Positions 32,761 through 41,630 of a stretch of 64,000 nt of DNA are shown piece by piece. The stretch is taken from contig NZ_QPNC01000006.1 of assembly GCF_003386285.1 (NCBI RefSeq), forward strand, positions 124,001 to 188,000, given 5' to 3'. The notes below the pieces were generated by a model. That model was not told the origin of the DNA and searched no databases. It worked only from the letters and a program-made list of their open reading frames with translations. Every line of letters starts with the position of its first letter. Position 1 is the stretch's first letter. Both the position numbers and the translations under genes were made by a program. The stretch is from Nocardiopsis sp. FIRDI 009 (GTDB lineage: Bacteria > Actinomycetota > Actinomycetes > Streptosporangiales > Streptosporangiaceae).

Positions 32761-35733
32761 ATGTCCAACCACGCCGGTACCAGTCCCGTCGTCATCGGCA
32801 GGGAGGAGCAACTCCGGCTCCTGGCGGAACACGTCGAGCGATCGTGGTCGGCGTCCTCCGGGACCGTGCTCGTCGGCGGGGACGCCGGGGTGGGCAAGAC
32901 ACGGCTGGTCACCGAGTTCGCCGGAACCCGCCCCGCCGGAACCGTCTTCCTCGGCAACTGTCTGCAACTGGGCGTGGACGGACTCGCCTACGCACCCTTC
33001 ACGGCGCTCCTGCGCCAGTTCCTGCGCGAACACGGTCAGGCCATCGTCGAGGAGTCGTTCCCGGGCGGCGCCGGAGAGCTCTCCCGGCTCCTCCCCGAAC
33101 TGGGTGACCCGCCGGAGGGCCGCCAGGAGGCGCGCGGCATCCTCTTCGAGCAGGTCCTGCGCCTGGTCCAACGGGTCGCCGGGGAACACGGGGTCACGCT
33201 GGTGCTGGAGGACCTGCACTGGGCCGACGGAGCCACCCGCGACCTGCTCGTCTACCTGGTCCGCAACCTCGACCTGCCGGGTGTCCAGATCATCGCCACC
33301 TACCGGTCCGACGACCTGCACCGCACCCACCCGCTGCGCCGGCTGCTGCCGGAGCTGGAACGGCTGCCCGAGGTCACCCGCCTGGAGCTGGCGCCGCTCA
33401 CCAGGGAGGAGGTGGCCGCGCAGGTGACCGCCATCACCGGAACCACGCTCACCTCCACACGCCTGGACGACCTGTACGAGCGCAGCGACGGCATCCCCCT
33501 CTTCGTCGAGGCGCTCGCCGCCTCCGGGGAGAACCGCGCGATCGGATCCGACGCGGTACCCGACCACTTCCGCGAACTCCTGCTGGCCGCCCTGCACGGG
33601 TTGCCCGAGACGGCGGTCCGGGTACTGCGCGTGGCCTCGGTGGGCGCGGTCTCCGGGGAGATCGGGCACACGTCCCTGGTCCACGCCTGCGACCTCGCGG
33701 AGACCGAGGCCGAGGAGGCCCTGCACACCCTGGTCGACGCCAACCTGCTCCGGGTGCACGGGACCGGCTACCGGTTCCGACACGCCCTGTTGCGGGAGGC
33801 GGTGCACGACGCTCTGCTGCCCGGCCCGCGCGCCCGGCTCCACCTACGCTTCGCACAGCTCATCGACGAGTCCCCCGAATCGGTCCCCGCCGACCGCCGC
33901 GCCGCCGAACAGGCCCACCACTACCAGGCCGCGCACGACCTGCCCCGGGCCCTGCAGGCCGCGTGGTCGGCCGCGGAACGCGCGGGGGCGTCCCTCGCCC
34001 ACGCCGAGCAGCTCACGATGCTGGAGCGGGTCCTGGGCCTGTGGGACCAGGTACCCGACGCGGTGGAGCGCACCGGGGGTCGCTCCCGGGCGGAGGTGCT
34101 CTCGGCCACCGGGCTGGCCGCCCTGGCGGCCGGCCGACCGCGCCGGGCGTGGGAGCTGTGCGACGAGGCCCTGGCCGATCTGCCCGACGCGGAGGACGAC
34201 CACACCAGGACGGTGCGCGCGGTGCTGCTCCGCTGCCGCGGTCAGGCCAGGACCCACTGCGTGGACAGGGGCGCGGTCCAGGACCTCGCGGAGGCCCTGC
34301 GCGTCCACCCCCCGCACATGCCCGGATACGGTGTGATGCTGTCCATCCTGGCTCGGGAGACCATGTTCCGGCCGAGGGAACAGCTGCACCTGGGCGCCTC
34401 CTCCACGGACCTGGCCCAACGGGCGCTCGACGTGGCCGAGCGGACCGGCGACCGCTCCGCCGAGGCGGCGGCACTGGTCACCCTGGGGTCCGTCCGGATG
34501 AGCCGGGGTGACCTGCGGGAGGGCCGCGCGATCATCGAACGGTCGATCCGGGTCTCGCGGGAGATCGGCGACACGGCCATGGAGGCGCGCGGTGTCAACA
34601 ACCTCGCCCATTTCCTGCGGGAACGGGGCGAGCACCGGGAGGGGCTCGAACTCCTGGACGGGCTGCTCGGTGAACACCGGGCCTGGGGTCGGAGCGGGGT
34701 GCACAGCAGCTTCATGCACCAGAACCGCGCCGAGATCCACTTCGAACTCGGCCGCCTCGACAGCACCCGCTCCATCGTGGACGAGGCCCTGCACCGCAGT
34801 GCCTCACCCATGCACCGGGTGTTCCTCCTGGTGCCCTGGAACCGCGCGGCGATCGCCCAGGGCGACCTCGCCGCCGCCCGCTCCGGATCGGCGCACGACG
34901 ATCTGGCGGCGGCCCGCTCCGGCATCGCCCGGGTGGACCGGGCGGCGGTGCTGAGCATGGAACGCCTGGACCAGGCACAGCAGTCGGTGACCGCCTGGCT
35001 CGATCTGCTCCTGGCCGAGGGGGACGACACCACCGCGCTGGACTACTCCGCCCAGGTCCTCGACCGGTTGCCGCTCGCCGACTCGCCCGGGTACGGGTGG
35101 GCGGTGCTGGACCTCATCTCGGAGGCGGTACGCCGGGAGGCCGGCGGGGGCTCCGGCGCCGGGCGTCCCGTCCGGGCCCGGCTGGACGACGCCCTCGCCA
35201 CCATGCCCGTCCACGGTCCGGTGCAGGCGGCGTTCCGATCCACCGTCCGGGCCCGGTTGGCCGAGGGCTCCGGGACGCCCGAGCGGGTGCTGGGGGCCTG
35301 GGGCGAGGCGGTCACGGGGTGGGAGCGCACCCCCATGGTGCTCCACCTGGCCGCGGCCCGGACGGACGCCGCGCGGGCTGCCCTGACGGCGGGCGACCGA
35401 CCCACCGCGCGCACGTGGGTGGGTGAGGCGCACGCGGCGGCCGTCGGGTGTGGCGCGGCCCGGCTGGCACGGGCCGCGGCCGGGCTGGCGCACCGGATCG
35501 GGGCTCCGCTGGGCGGCGCCGCGACGCCGCCCGCCGCCCCGGCCGGGCTCACCGCGCGGGAGACCGAGGTCCTCGGCCTGCTCGCCGTGGGCGGCACCAA
35601 CGCGCAGATCGCGAAGGCGCTGTCCATCACGCCCAAGACGGCGAGCGTGCACGTGTCCAACATCCTGGGCAAACTGGGGGTGGCCAACCGCACCGCCGCT
35701 GGGGTGCGCGCCCGCGAACTCGGCCTGGTCTGA
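32761..35733 (+). CDS. Large LuxR-type ATPase regulator, copy 1
   Basis: A 990-residue LAL/MalT-like transcription factor. It has an N-terminal AAA-type ATPase with Walker A GGDAGVGKTRLV (about 40-51) and Walker B VTLVLEDLHWAD (about 143-154), a long helical repeat (TPR-like) middle, and a C-terminal LuxR helix-turn-helix (LTARETEVLGLLAVGG...ANRTAAGVRARELGLV, about 928-990). The ATG at 32761 follows CATAAT (32748-32753) by 7 nt; it is probably leaderless. A short in-frame duplication (DLAAARSGS / DLAAARSGI) lies near residue 705. It has a paralogue at 41631-44573; the target genes cannot be inferred. Confidence 0.9.
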   Translation: MSNHAGTSPVVIGREEQLRLLAEHVERSWSASSGTVLVGGDAGVGKTRLVTEFAGTRPAGTVFLGNCLQLGVDGLAYAPFTALLRQFLREHGQAIVEESFPGGAGELSRLLPELGDPPEGRQEARGILFEQVLRLVQRVAGEHGVTLVLEDLHWADGATRDLLVYLVRNLDLPGVQIIATYRSDDLHRTHPLRRLLPELERLPEVTRLELAPLTREEVAAQVTAITGTTLTSTRLDDLYERSDGIPLFVEALAASGENRAIGSDAVPDHFRELLLAALHGLPETAVRVLRVASVGAVSGEIGHTSLVHACDLAETEAEEALHTLVDANLLRVHGTGYRFRHALLREAVHDALLPGPRARLHLRFAQLIDESPESVPADRRAAEQAHHYQAAHDLPRALQAAWSAAERAGASLAHAEQLTMLERVLGLWDQVPDAVERTGGRSRAEVLSATGLAALAAGRPRRAWELCDEALADLPDAEDDHTRTVRAVLLRCRGQARTHCVDRGAVQDLAEALRVHPPHMPGYGVMLSILARETMFRPREQLHLGASSTDLAQRALDVAERTGDRSAEAAALVTLGSVRMSRGDLREGRAIIERSIRVSREIGDTAMEARGVNNLAHFLRERGEHREGLELLDGLLGEHRAWGRSGVHSSFMHQNRAEIHFELGRLDSTRSIVDEALHRSASPMHRVFLLVPWNRAAIAQGDLAAARSGSAHDDLAAARSGIARVDRAAVLSMERLDQAQQSVTAWLDLLLAEGDDTTALDYSAQVLDRLPLADSPGYGWAVLDLISEAVRREAGGGSGAGRPVRARLDDALATMPVHGPVQAAFRSTVRARLAEGSGTPERVLGAWGEAVTGWERTPMVLHLAAARTDAARAALTAGDRPTARTWVGEAHAAAVGCGAARLARAAAGLAHRIGAPLGGAATPPAAPAGLTARETEVLGLLAVGGTNAQIAKALSITPKTASVHVSNILGKLGVANRTAAGVRARELGLV

Positions 35734-35876
35734 CGGTCCGGTGTCGACCGCACACGCGGCGGTGGGCGGCGAGCCGCCCACCGCCTCCTCCGGTTCGCGT
35801 CCCGCCGGGCTCCTCGGAGGCACGCCGGACGGTGGTGCCGGGGCCGACGCACACGCCCGCCCCCGCCCGGATCGGG

Positions 35877-36644
35877 TCAGCTCGGCTCAATCGCGTTGAT
35901 CGCGACCTGTCCGGGCGCCCAGAGGATCACGTGCTCGACCAGCCAGTCGTCGCCGGCCTCGTCGCCGTCGATCACGTCGGTCCGCCCGAACTCCATCTCG
36001 TCCGCCGGAGCCGGGGACTCGTCCGAGCCGGTCACCCCCGAGTCGCCGTCCTCGGACGGCGGGGGTTCGACGGACACGGTCTGTCGGTACTCCACGGTCT
36101 CCTGGTCCCGGTCGGCCAGGATCCGGCGCAGCTCGCCGACGGTCATGTCGGTGAGGTCGACACCCTCCAGAGCCTCGCCGGGCGCGGTCGCCGAGTTCGT
36201 GGTGTCGTACGCCTCACCGGGTTCGGGTTCACGGCCGAAGACCAGCTCGATCGGGTCGGAGTAGCCCTCCGGGATGCTCACGCCGACCGGGCGGCCCCCG
36301 CCCTGGAGGGTGCACTGCTCCGGGGAGTCGACGACCTCCACGTCACGGTCGTCCGTTCCCTGACTGGTGACGTCGGAGTCGAGGTACACCAGGTTGCCCA
36401 CGACGGTGGGCGAGGCGGGCACGAAGCGCAGGTCGGCCCGGAGTCGGGCGGCCAGCGCGTCGCGTCGCCGAGCGCCGCGGCGGTGGTTGGCGAGCACGTT
36501 GCGCGCCACGCCGAAGACCCACGGCCGAGCCTGGTCGCCGGAGGGAACGTCGTCGATCCGCGTCCACACGGCGGCGGCGTCGCAGAGCTGCTCGAACCGC
36601 GCGACGGCCGCGTGTCTGGACCGGGCCGGGTGCTGTCGGGGCAA
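35877..36644 (-). CDS. Chimeric ORF: ECF sigma fragment plus unknown tail
   Basis: A 255-residue frame starting at TTG 36644 with AGAGGGG upstream. Residues ~1-75 look like an ECF sigma factor (RFEQLCDA, then VWTRIDDVPSGDQARPWVFGVARNVLANHRRGARRRDALAARLRADL), but about 40 residues normally lying between these two blocks (most of region 2) are absent, as is region 4. The rest (about 78-255) is an acidic sequence with no membrane segment and no match I recognise, including a cysteine in EQCTLQGGG. It looks like a deletion fusion of a sigma gene with another gene's 3' part. It may be expressed, but not as a normal sigma factor. Confidence 0.55.
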   Translation of the reverse strand: MPRQHPARSRHAAVARFEQLCDAAAVWTRIDDVPSGDQARPWVFGVARNVLANHRRGARRRDALAARLRADLRFVPASPTVVGNLVYLDSDVTSQGTDDRDVEVVDSPEQCTLQGGGRPVGVSIPEGYSDPIELVFGREPEPGEAYDTTNSATAPGEALEGVDLTDMTVGELRRILADRDQETVEYRQTVSVEPPPSEDGDSGVTGSDESPAPADEMEFGRTDVIDGDEAGDDWLVEHVILWAPGQVAINAIEPS

Positions 36645-36774
36645 CGCGCCCCTCTTTCGTTGGTGGTGGTGCGTCCTTCACCACCACACGTGTCCGGACC
36701 CGGCGCGGCGTTACGGGTGGGGGGAGGCAACCCCGGAAGTCATCCGGAATCCGGCCGGCGCGGGGAACCGGCCC

Positions 36775-38562
36775 TCAGACCGTCCAGCGGTTGGTGATGG
36801 GCAGGCGACGGTCGCGGCTGAGGTTGCGGGAGCTGATCTTGGTCCCGGGCGCGGACTGGCGGCGCTTGTACTCGGCGCGGTCGACCAGGCGGATGACCCG
36901 GCGGACGAGTTCGCGGTCGTACCCGGCGAAGACCAGTTCCGCCTCGCCCTTGTCGGTGCCGACGTAGGCGTCCAGGACCGCGTCGAGGAGGTCGTAGTCG
37001 GGCAGCGAGTCGCTGTCGAGCTGGTCGGGGCGCAGCTCAGCGCTGGGCGGCTTGGCGATGGAGTTCTCCGGGATCGGCGGAACCTGGCCGCGGCGTTCGG
37101 CGTCGGCGTTGCGCCAGCGCGCCAGGTCCCACACGAGGGTCTTCCAGCAGTCCTTGATGGGGGCGAACCCGCCCACGGAGTCGCCGTAGAGGGTGGAGTA
37201 CCCGGTGGCGGACTCGCTCTTGTTGCTGGTGGCCAGGACCAGGTGGCCCTCCTGGTTGGACAGGCTCATCAGCAGGGTGCCGCGCACCCGCGCCTGGAGG
37301 TTCTCGGCGGCCAGTCCGCCCAGCGGGGCGCCGACGTCCGCCGCCGCCTGTTCGAAGGCGTCGACCACGGGGGCGATGGACACGGTCCGGGTGGCGAACC
37401 CCTGCCGTTTGGCGAGTTCCTCCGCGTCGCTGACGGAGTGCCCGCTGGAGTGCGCGCTGGGCAGGAGGAGGCCGTGGACGCGGTCGGCGCCCAGCGCGTC
37501 CACGGCGATGGTCGCGACCAGCGCGGAGTCGATGCCGCCGGAGACGGCGACCAGGACGGAGGCGAACCCGTTCTTGGCCACGTAGTCCCGCAGCCCCACG
37601 ACCAGGGCGTGGTACACCTCTCCGGTGTCGGAGAGCGGGTCGGGCCGGGGCGTGACGGTGTTCTCCCGGGGCGGGTAGGGCGTGACCGGCGTGTCGGAGA
37701 GGGTGTGGCGGACCACCCGCAGCCCGTCGACCTCGGTGCCGTCGGGCACGCCGGGGTCGGTCCGGTCGGGCAGGTCGAGGTCGGCGACCAGCAGGGTCTC
37801 GTCGAACTGGGGGGCGCGCGCCACGAGTTCGCCGTCGGCGTCCACGACCAGGGAGTCTCCCTCGAAGACGAGGTCGTCCTGGCCGCCGACCATGTTGACG
37901 TAGGCCAGCGCGGCGCCGGTCTCCCGGGCCCGGCGCTGGCACAGTTCGAGGCGCACGTCGTCCTTGTGCCGTTCGTAGGGCGAGCCGTTGAGGGAGACCA
38001 CGAGATCGGCGCGTGCGGCGCGGGCGGCGGCGACCGGTCCGCCCTCCCGCCACAGGTCCTCGCACACGACCAGGGCCACGTCGACCCCGTGGACGCGCAG
38101 GACGGGGAGCGTGTCGCCGGGGACGAAGTTGCGGAACTCGTCGAAGACCCCGTAGTTCGGCAGGTGGTGCTTGGCGGAGGTGAGCACGGACCGGCCCCGG
38201 TGCAGGACGGCGACCGCGTTCTGCGGGGCTCCGGCGGGCAGCCCGCCGTGCGGTGCGAACCCGGTGGGCACCGCCCCCTCCCGCCGGGAGAGGTGGCCCA
38301 CGACGACCGGGAGGTCGCCCAGGCCCACGCGGTCCAGGTCGGTGGCGAGTTCGCGGGTGGCCCGGACGGAGGCGGACACGAAGGAGTTGCGCAGCGCCAG
38401 GTCCTCGACGGGGTATCCGGTGACGACCATCTCGGGCAGGGCCACCAGGTGGGCGCCCTCCTCAGCGGCCCGCCGGGCGGCGGCCACGACCAGGCGGCGG
38501 TTCCCGGCCAGATCGCCGACGGTGGGGTTGATCTGGGCGAGTGCGATTCTCAGCTGTGCCAC
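36775..38562 (-). CDS. nadE: Glutamine-dependent NAD+ synthetase
   Basis: Converts nicotinate adenine dinucleotide to NAD+ using glutamine-derived ammonia. The 595 residues contain an N-terminal nitrilase-type amidase with Glu44 (ALPEMVV), Lys130 (TSAKHHLP) and Cys166 (VVCEDLW), then a synthetase domain with the ATP loop VAVSGGIDSALVA (about 335-347), SNKSESATGYSTLYGDS and a C-terminus KISSRNLSRDRRLPITNRW. The start is GTG 38562; TACCCT 7 nt upstream (38570-38575 on the minus strand) suggests a leaderless mRNA. It is divergent from glnA2, whose product supplies the amide donor. Confidence 0.95.
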   Translation of the reverse strand: MAQLRIALAQINPTVGDLAGNRRLVVAAARRAAEEGAHLVALPEMVVTGYPVEDLALRNSFVSASVRATRELATDLDRVGLGDLPVVVGHLSRREGAVPTGFAPHGGLPAGAPQNAVAVLHRGRSVLTSAKHHLPNYGVFDEFRNFVPGDTLPVLRVHGVDVALVVCEDLWREGGPVAAARAARADLVVSLNGSPYERHKDDVRLELCQRRARETGAALAYVNMVGGQDDLVFEGDSLVVDADGELVARAPQFDETLLVADLDLPDRTDPGVPDGTEVDGLRVVRHTLSDTPVTPYPPRENTVTPRPDPLSDTGEVYHALVVGLRDYVAKNGFASVLVAVSGGIDSALVATIAVDALGADRVHGLLLPSAHSSGHSVSDAEELAKRQGFATRTVSIAPVVDAFEQAAADVGAPLGGLAAENLQARVRGTLLMSLSNQEGHLVLATSNKSESATGYSTLYGDSVGGFAPIKDCWKTLVWDLARWRNADAERRGQVPPIPENSIAKPPSAELRPDQLDSDSLPDYDLLDAVLDAYVGTDKGEAELVFAGYDRELVRRVIRLVDRAEYKRRQSAPGTKISSRNLSRDRRLPITNRWTV

Positions 38563-38789
38563 GTCTTCGAGGGTAGTCGCCGTGTGTTACGCCTGTGGAC
38601 AACGGTTCTCCGGCTCCGTGAGCGGTCATAATGCGAGTGTGGGGGCGCGATGTCACCGCCCCGGCTGGCACGTGCGGAAATACCCCGGAAATATGCGCAC
38701 GGCAGACTGGGTCTGGGACACTGCGTCCGGCTTGGCTCCGCGCTCGGCGGGCCGGGATCGGGACTGACCGGCATCGAGGAAGGTTGATC

Positions 38790-40151
38790 GTGAATCGACA
38801 GCAGGAATTCGTGCTCCGCACGTTGGAGGAGCGCGACATCCGGTTCGTGAGGCTGTGGTTCACCGACGTGCTCGGGTACCTCAAGTCCGTGGCCGTGGCG
38901 CCCGCCGAACTGGAGGCCGCCTTCACCGAGGGCATCGGCTTCGACGGCTCGGCGATCGAGGGCTTCGCCCGCGTGTACGAGGCGGACATGCTCGCCCAGC
39001 CGGACCCCTCGACGTTCCAGGTGCTGCCCTGGCGCAACGAGCCGCACGGCACCGCCCGCATGTACTGCGACATCCTCATGCCGGACGGCTCGCCGTCGTC
39101 GGCGGACCCCCGGCACGTGCTCAAGCGGCAGCTGGGCAAGGCCTCGGATCTGGGGTTCACCTTCTACACCCACCCCGAGATCGAGTTCTACCTGCTGAAG
39201 AAGTTCCCCGAGCACGGGGAGTTCCCCGAGCCGAACGACTCGGGCGGCTACTTCGACCACACTCCGCACAACAGCGCGCACGACTTCCGGCGCAACGCCA
39301 TCAACATGCTGGAGGCCATGGGCATCTCCGTGGAGTTCAGCCACCACGAGGGCGGCCCGGGCCAGCAGGAGATCGACCTGCGCTACGCCGACGCGCTCAC
39401 CACCGCCGACAACATCATGACCTTCCGGCTCGTGATGAAGGAGGTGGCGATGGAGCAGGGCGTGTACGCCACGTTCATGCCCAAGCCGTTCACCGAGTAC
39501 CCGGGGTCGGGCATGCACACGCACCTGTCCCTGTTCGAGGGTGACCGCAACGCCTTCTACGAGCCGGGCTCGGAGTACCAGCTCTCCAAGGTGGGGCGCG
39601 GGTTCATCGCGGGTCTGCTGCGGCACGCGGACGAGATCACCGCCGTGACCAACCAGTGGGTGAACTCCTACAAGCGGCTGTGGGACGACCCGGCCGCCTC
39701 CGCCGGCGCCGGCGGCGAGGCGCCCGCCTACATCTGCTGGGGCCACAACAACCGGTCCGCCCTGGTGCGGGTGCCGATGTACAAGCCCGGCAAGTCCAAC
39801 TCCAGCCGGATCGAGATCCGCTCCATCGACACCGCCTGCAACCCGTACCTGGCCTACGCGGTGATCCTGGCGGCCGGCCTCAAGGGCATCGAGGAGGGGT
39901 ACGAGCTTCCCCCCGGCGCCGAGGACGACGTGTGGGCGCTGACCGACGCCGAGCGCCGCGCGCTGGGGATCCGTCCGCTGCCGCAGAGCCTGGACGAGGC
40001 GCTGCGCATCATGGAGAACAGCGAGCTGGTCGCCGAGACGCTCGGCGAGCACGTCTTCGACTTCTTCCTGCGCAACAAGAAGGCGGAGTGGCACTCCTAC
40101 CGCCGCCAGGTGACGCCGTACGAGCTCCAGCGGTACCTGCCCACGCTGTGA
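38790..40151 (+). CDS. glnA2: Glutamine synthetase-family enzyme GlnA2
   Basis: A 453-residue type I glutamine synthetase paralogue. It has FTDVLGYLKSVAV, GIGFDGSAIEGF, HPEIEFYLLKKF, MPKPFTEYPGSGMHTHLS and NRSALVRVP. The length and the absence of the DLYxLPP adenylylation motif (here EEGYELPPGAEDD) place it in the GlnA2 group found with glnE in actinobacteria. The GTG at 38790 follows GAGGAAGG by 6 nt. Some actinomycete GlnA-like proteins have become polyamine glutamylases, so classical activity is likely but not certain. An 18-bp-stem terminator follows. Confidence 0.92.
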   Translation: MNRQQEFVLRTLEERDIRFVRLWFTDVLGYLKSVAVAPAELEAAFTEGIGFDGSAIEGFARVYEADMLAQPDPSTFQVLPWRNEPHGTARMYCDILMPDGSPSSADPRHVLKRQLGKASDLGFTFYTHPEIEFYLLKKFPEHGEFPEPNDSGGYFDHTPHNSAHDFRRNAINMLEAMGISVEFSHHEGGPGQQEIDLRYADALTTADNIMTFRLVMKEVAMEQGVYATFMPKPFTEYPGSGMHTHLSLFEGDRNAFYEPGSEYQLSKVGRGFIAGLLRHADEITAVTNQWVNSYKRLWDDPAASAGAGGEAPAYICWGHNNRSALVRVPMYKPGKSNSSRIEIRSIDTACNPYLAYAVILAAGLKGIEEGYELPPGAEDDVWALTDAERRALGIRPLPQSLDEALRIMENSELVAETLGEHVFDFFLRNKKAEWHSYRRQVTPYELQRYLPTL

Positions 40152-40565
<414 letters not shown>

Positions 40566-41008
40566 CGGGCGGGAGCGCCCCGGCCGGTGTCCGCGGAGGC
40601 GGACACCACCCCCTGCTTCTCACGTGTCGCGGCGTGCGCCTGCCTTCCGCATACACCCCCGGGTGTGTATGACCGTGAAGGAGGCGCCGCGCCCTCGCCC
40701 GGGACCACCCGGGCCGCCCCCGGGCCTCCTGCCTCGACGGAGGCGGGAGCACCGGCCGCTGCGGTCGCCGTGCGCGACACCGCCGGGCGTGCGTGGTGTC
40801 GCCGCCCACCGCCCGAGTTCGCACGCCCGCCGGGACGTGTCCGACCCGATCGGTGGGTACAACGGCTATCGACTCGTGGCCGCCTGACCGAGGGAGGGGC
40901 GGCGCGCACCCACCCGTCACACACTCCCCCCTGTATCCATCCTCCGGAACGGGAGCCGTCCTCTCCCGCCCCGGACCTGCCCCACACCCCACCGACCTGG
41001 AGAACCCC
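40566..41008 (+). promoter_or_regulatory. Rhodanese upstream region with palindromic operator
   Basis: 443 nt without a convincing gene (the open frames are Pro/Arg-rich and lack ribosome binding sites). A 22-bp near-palindrome at 40650-40671 reads CATACACCC...GGGTGTGTATG around CCCGGG and resembles the CsoR-superfamily site upstream of the regulator. A second C-tract (CACACTCCCCCCTGTATCC) occurs at about 40919-40937. Several GC hairpins lie between, such as GCGACACC/GGTGTCGC near 40772-40802. It is probably the control region of the rhodanese gene with a long structured leader. Confidence 0.55.
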
Positions 41009-41596
41009 ATGACCGACACCCTCGACGTCGCGTCGGCGCGTGCCCTGGTCGACACCGAACCCGACGCCCTGCTCCTCGACGTGCGCACCCCGGCCGAGTA
41101 CGAGAGCGCCCACATCGCCGGATCCGTCAACCTGCCCCTGGAGCTGGTCCAACGCCACCTGGATCGGGTCACGGCCGCCCGCGGACGCCTGGTCCTCGTC
41201 TGCCAGTCGGGGGCGCGCGCCGAGCGGTGCCGCGCCGTTCTCGCCGGGACCGGGCGCACCGACGCCGTGGTCCTGAGCGGAGGCATGGCCGCCTGGACCG
41301 CGGCGGGCGCCCCAGTCGTCCGCGGTCGCGAACGTTGGGCCCTGGAGCGGCAGGTCCGCCTGGTCGCCGGGAGCATCGTCCTGACCTCCGTGGTCGCCAG
41401 CCTGTGGTGGCCCCCGGCCGTGTGGATCGCCGCCTTCATCGGCGCCGGGCTCACCTTCGCGGCCCTCTCCGACACCTGCGCGATGGGCACGCTGCTCACG
41501 AAGCTGCCCTACAACCGGCCCCGCGAGGCGATCGACGTCGAGGCCGCACTGGCGCGGATCGGCCGCGCCGCCGGTCGGGCCGCCGGAACCGCGTGA
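41009..41596 (+). CDS. Rhodanese fused to DUF2892 membrane domain
   Basis: A 195-residue protein. The N-terminal rhodanese domain (about 5-108) has the active Cys65 in LVCQSGARAERC, which carries a persulfide, and LSGGMAAW. A two-helix DUF2892-type membrane hairpin follows (about 120-160), with CAMGTLLTKLPYNR after it. It is likely a membrane-tethered sulfurtransferase moving sulfane sulfur. The ATG at 41009 follows GGAG. Together with the CstR-like repressor and the operator pair it looks like a sulfide/persulfide response unit. Confidence 0.9.
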   Translation: MTDTLDVASARALVDTEPDALLLDVRTPAEYESAHIAGSVNLPLELVQRHLDRVTAARGRLVLVCQSGARAERCRAVLAGTGRTDAVVLSGGMAAWTAAGAPVVRGRERWALERQVRLVAGSIVLTSVVASLWWPPAVWIAAFIGAGLTFAALSDTCAMGTLLTKLPYNRPREAIDVEAALARIGRAAGRAAGTA

Positions 41597-41630
41597 GCGG
41601 TGTCGGCCACCGCCCCGGCGGCGCACGGGG

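Noticed and set aside
40587-41012. Pro/Arg-rich open frames between the CstR-like gene and the rhodanese
   Set aside because: No ribosome binding site, composition typical of noncoding GC-rich DNA, and the palindromic operator and hairpins lie inside.
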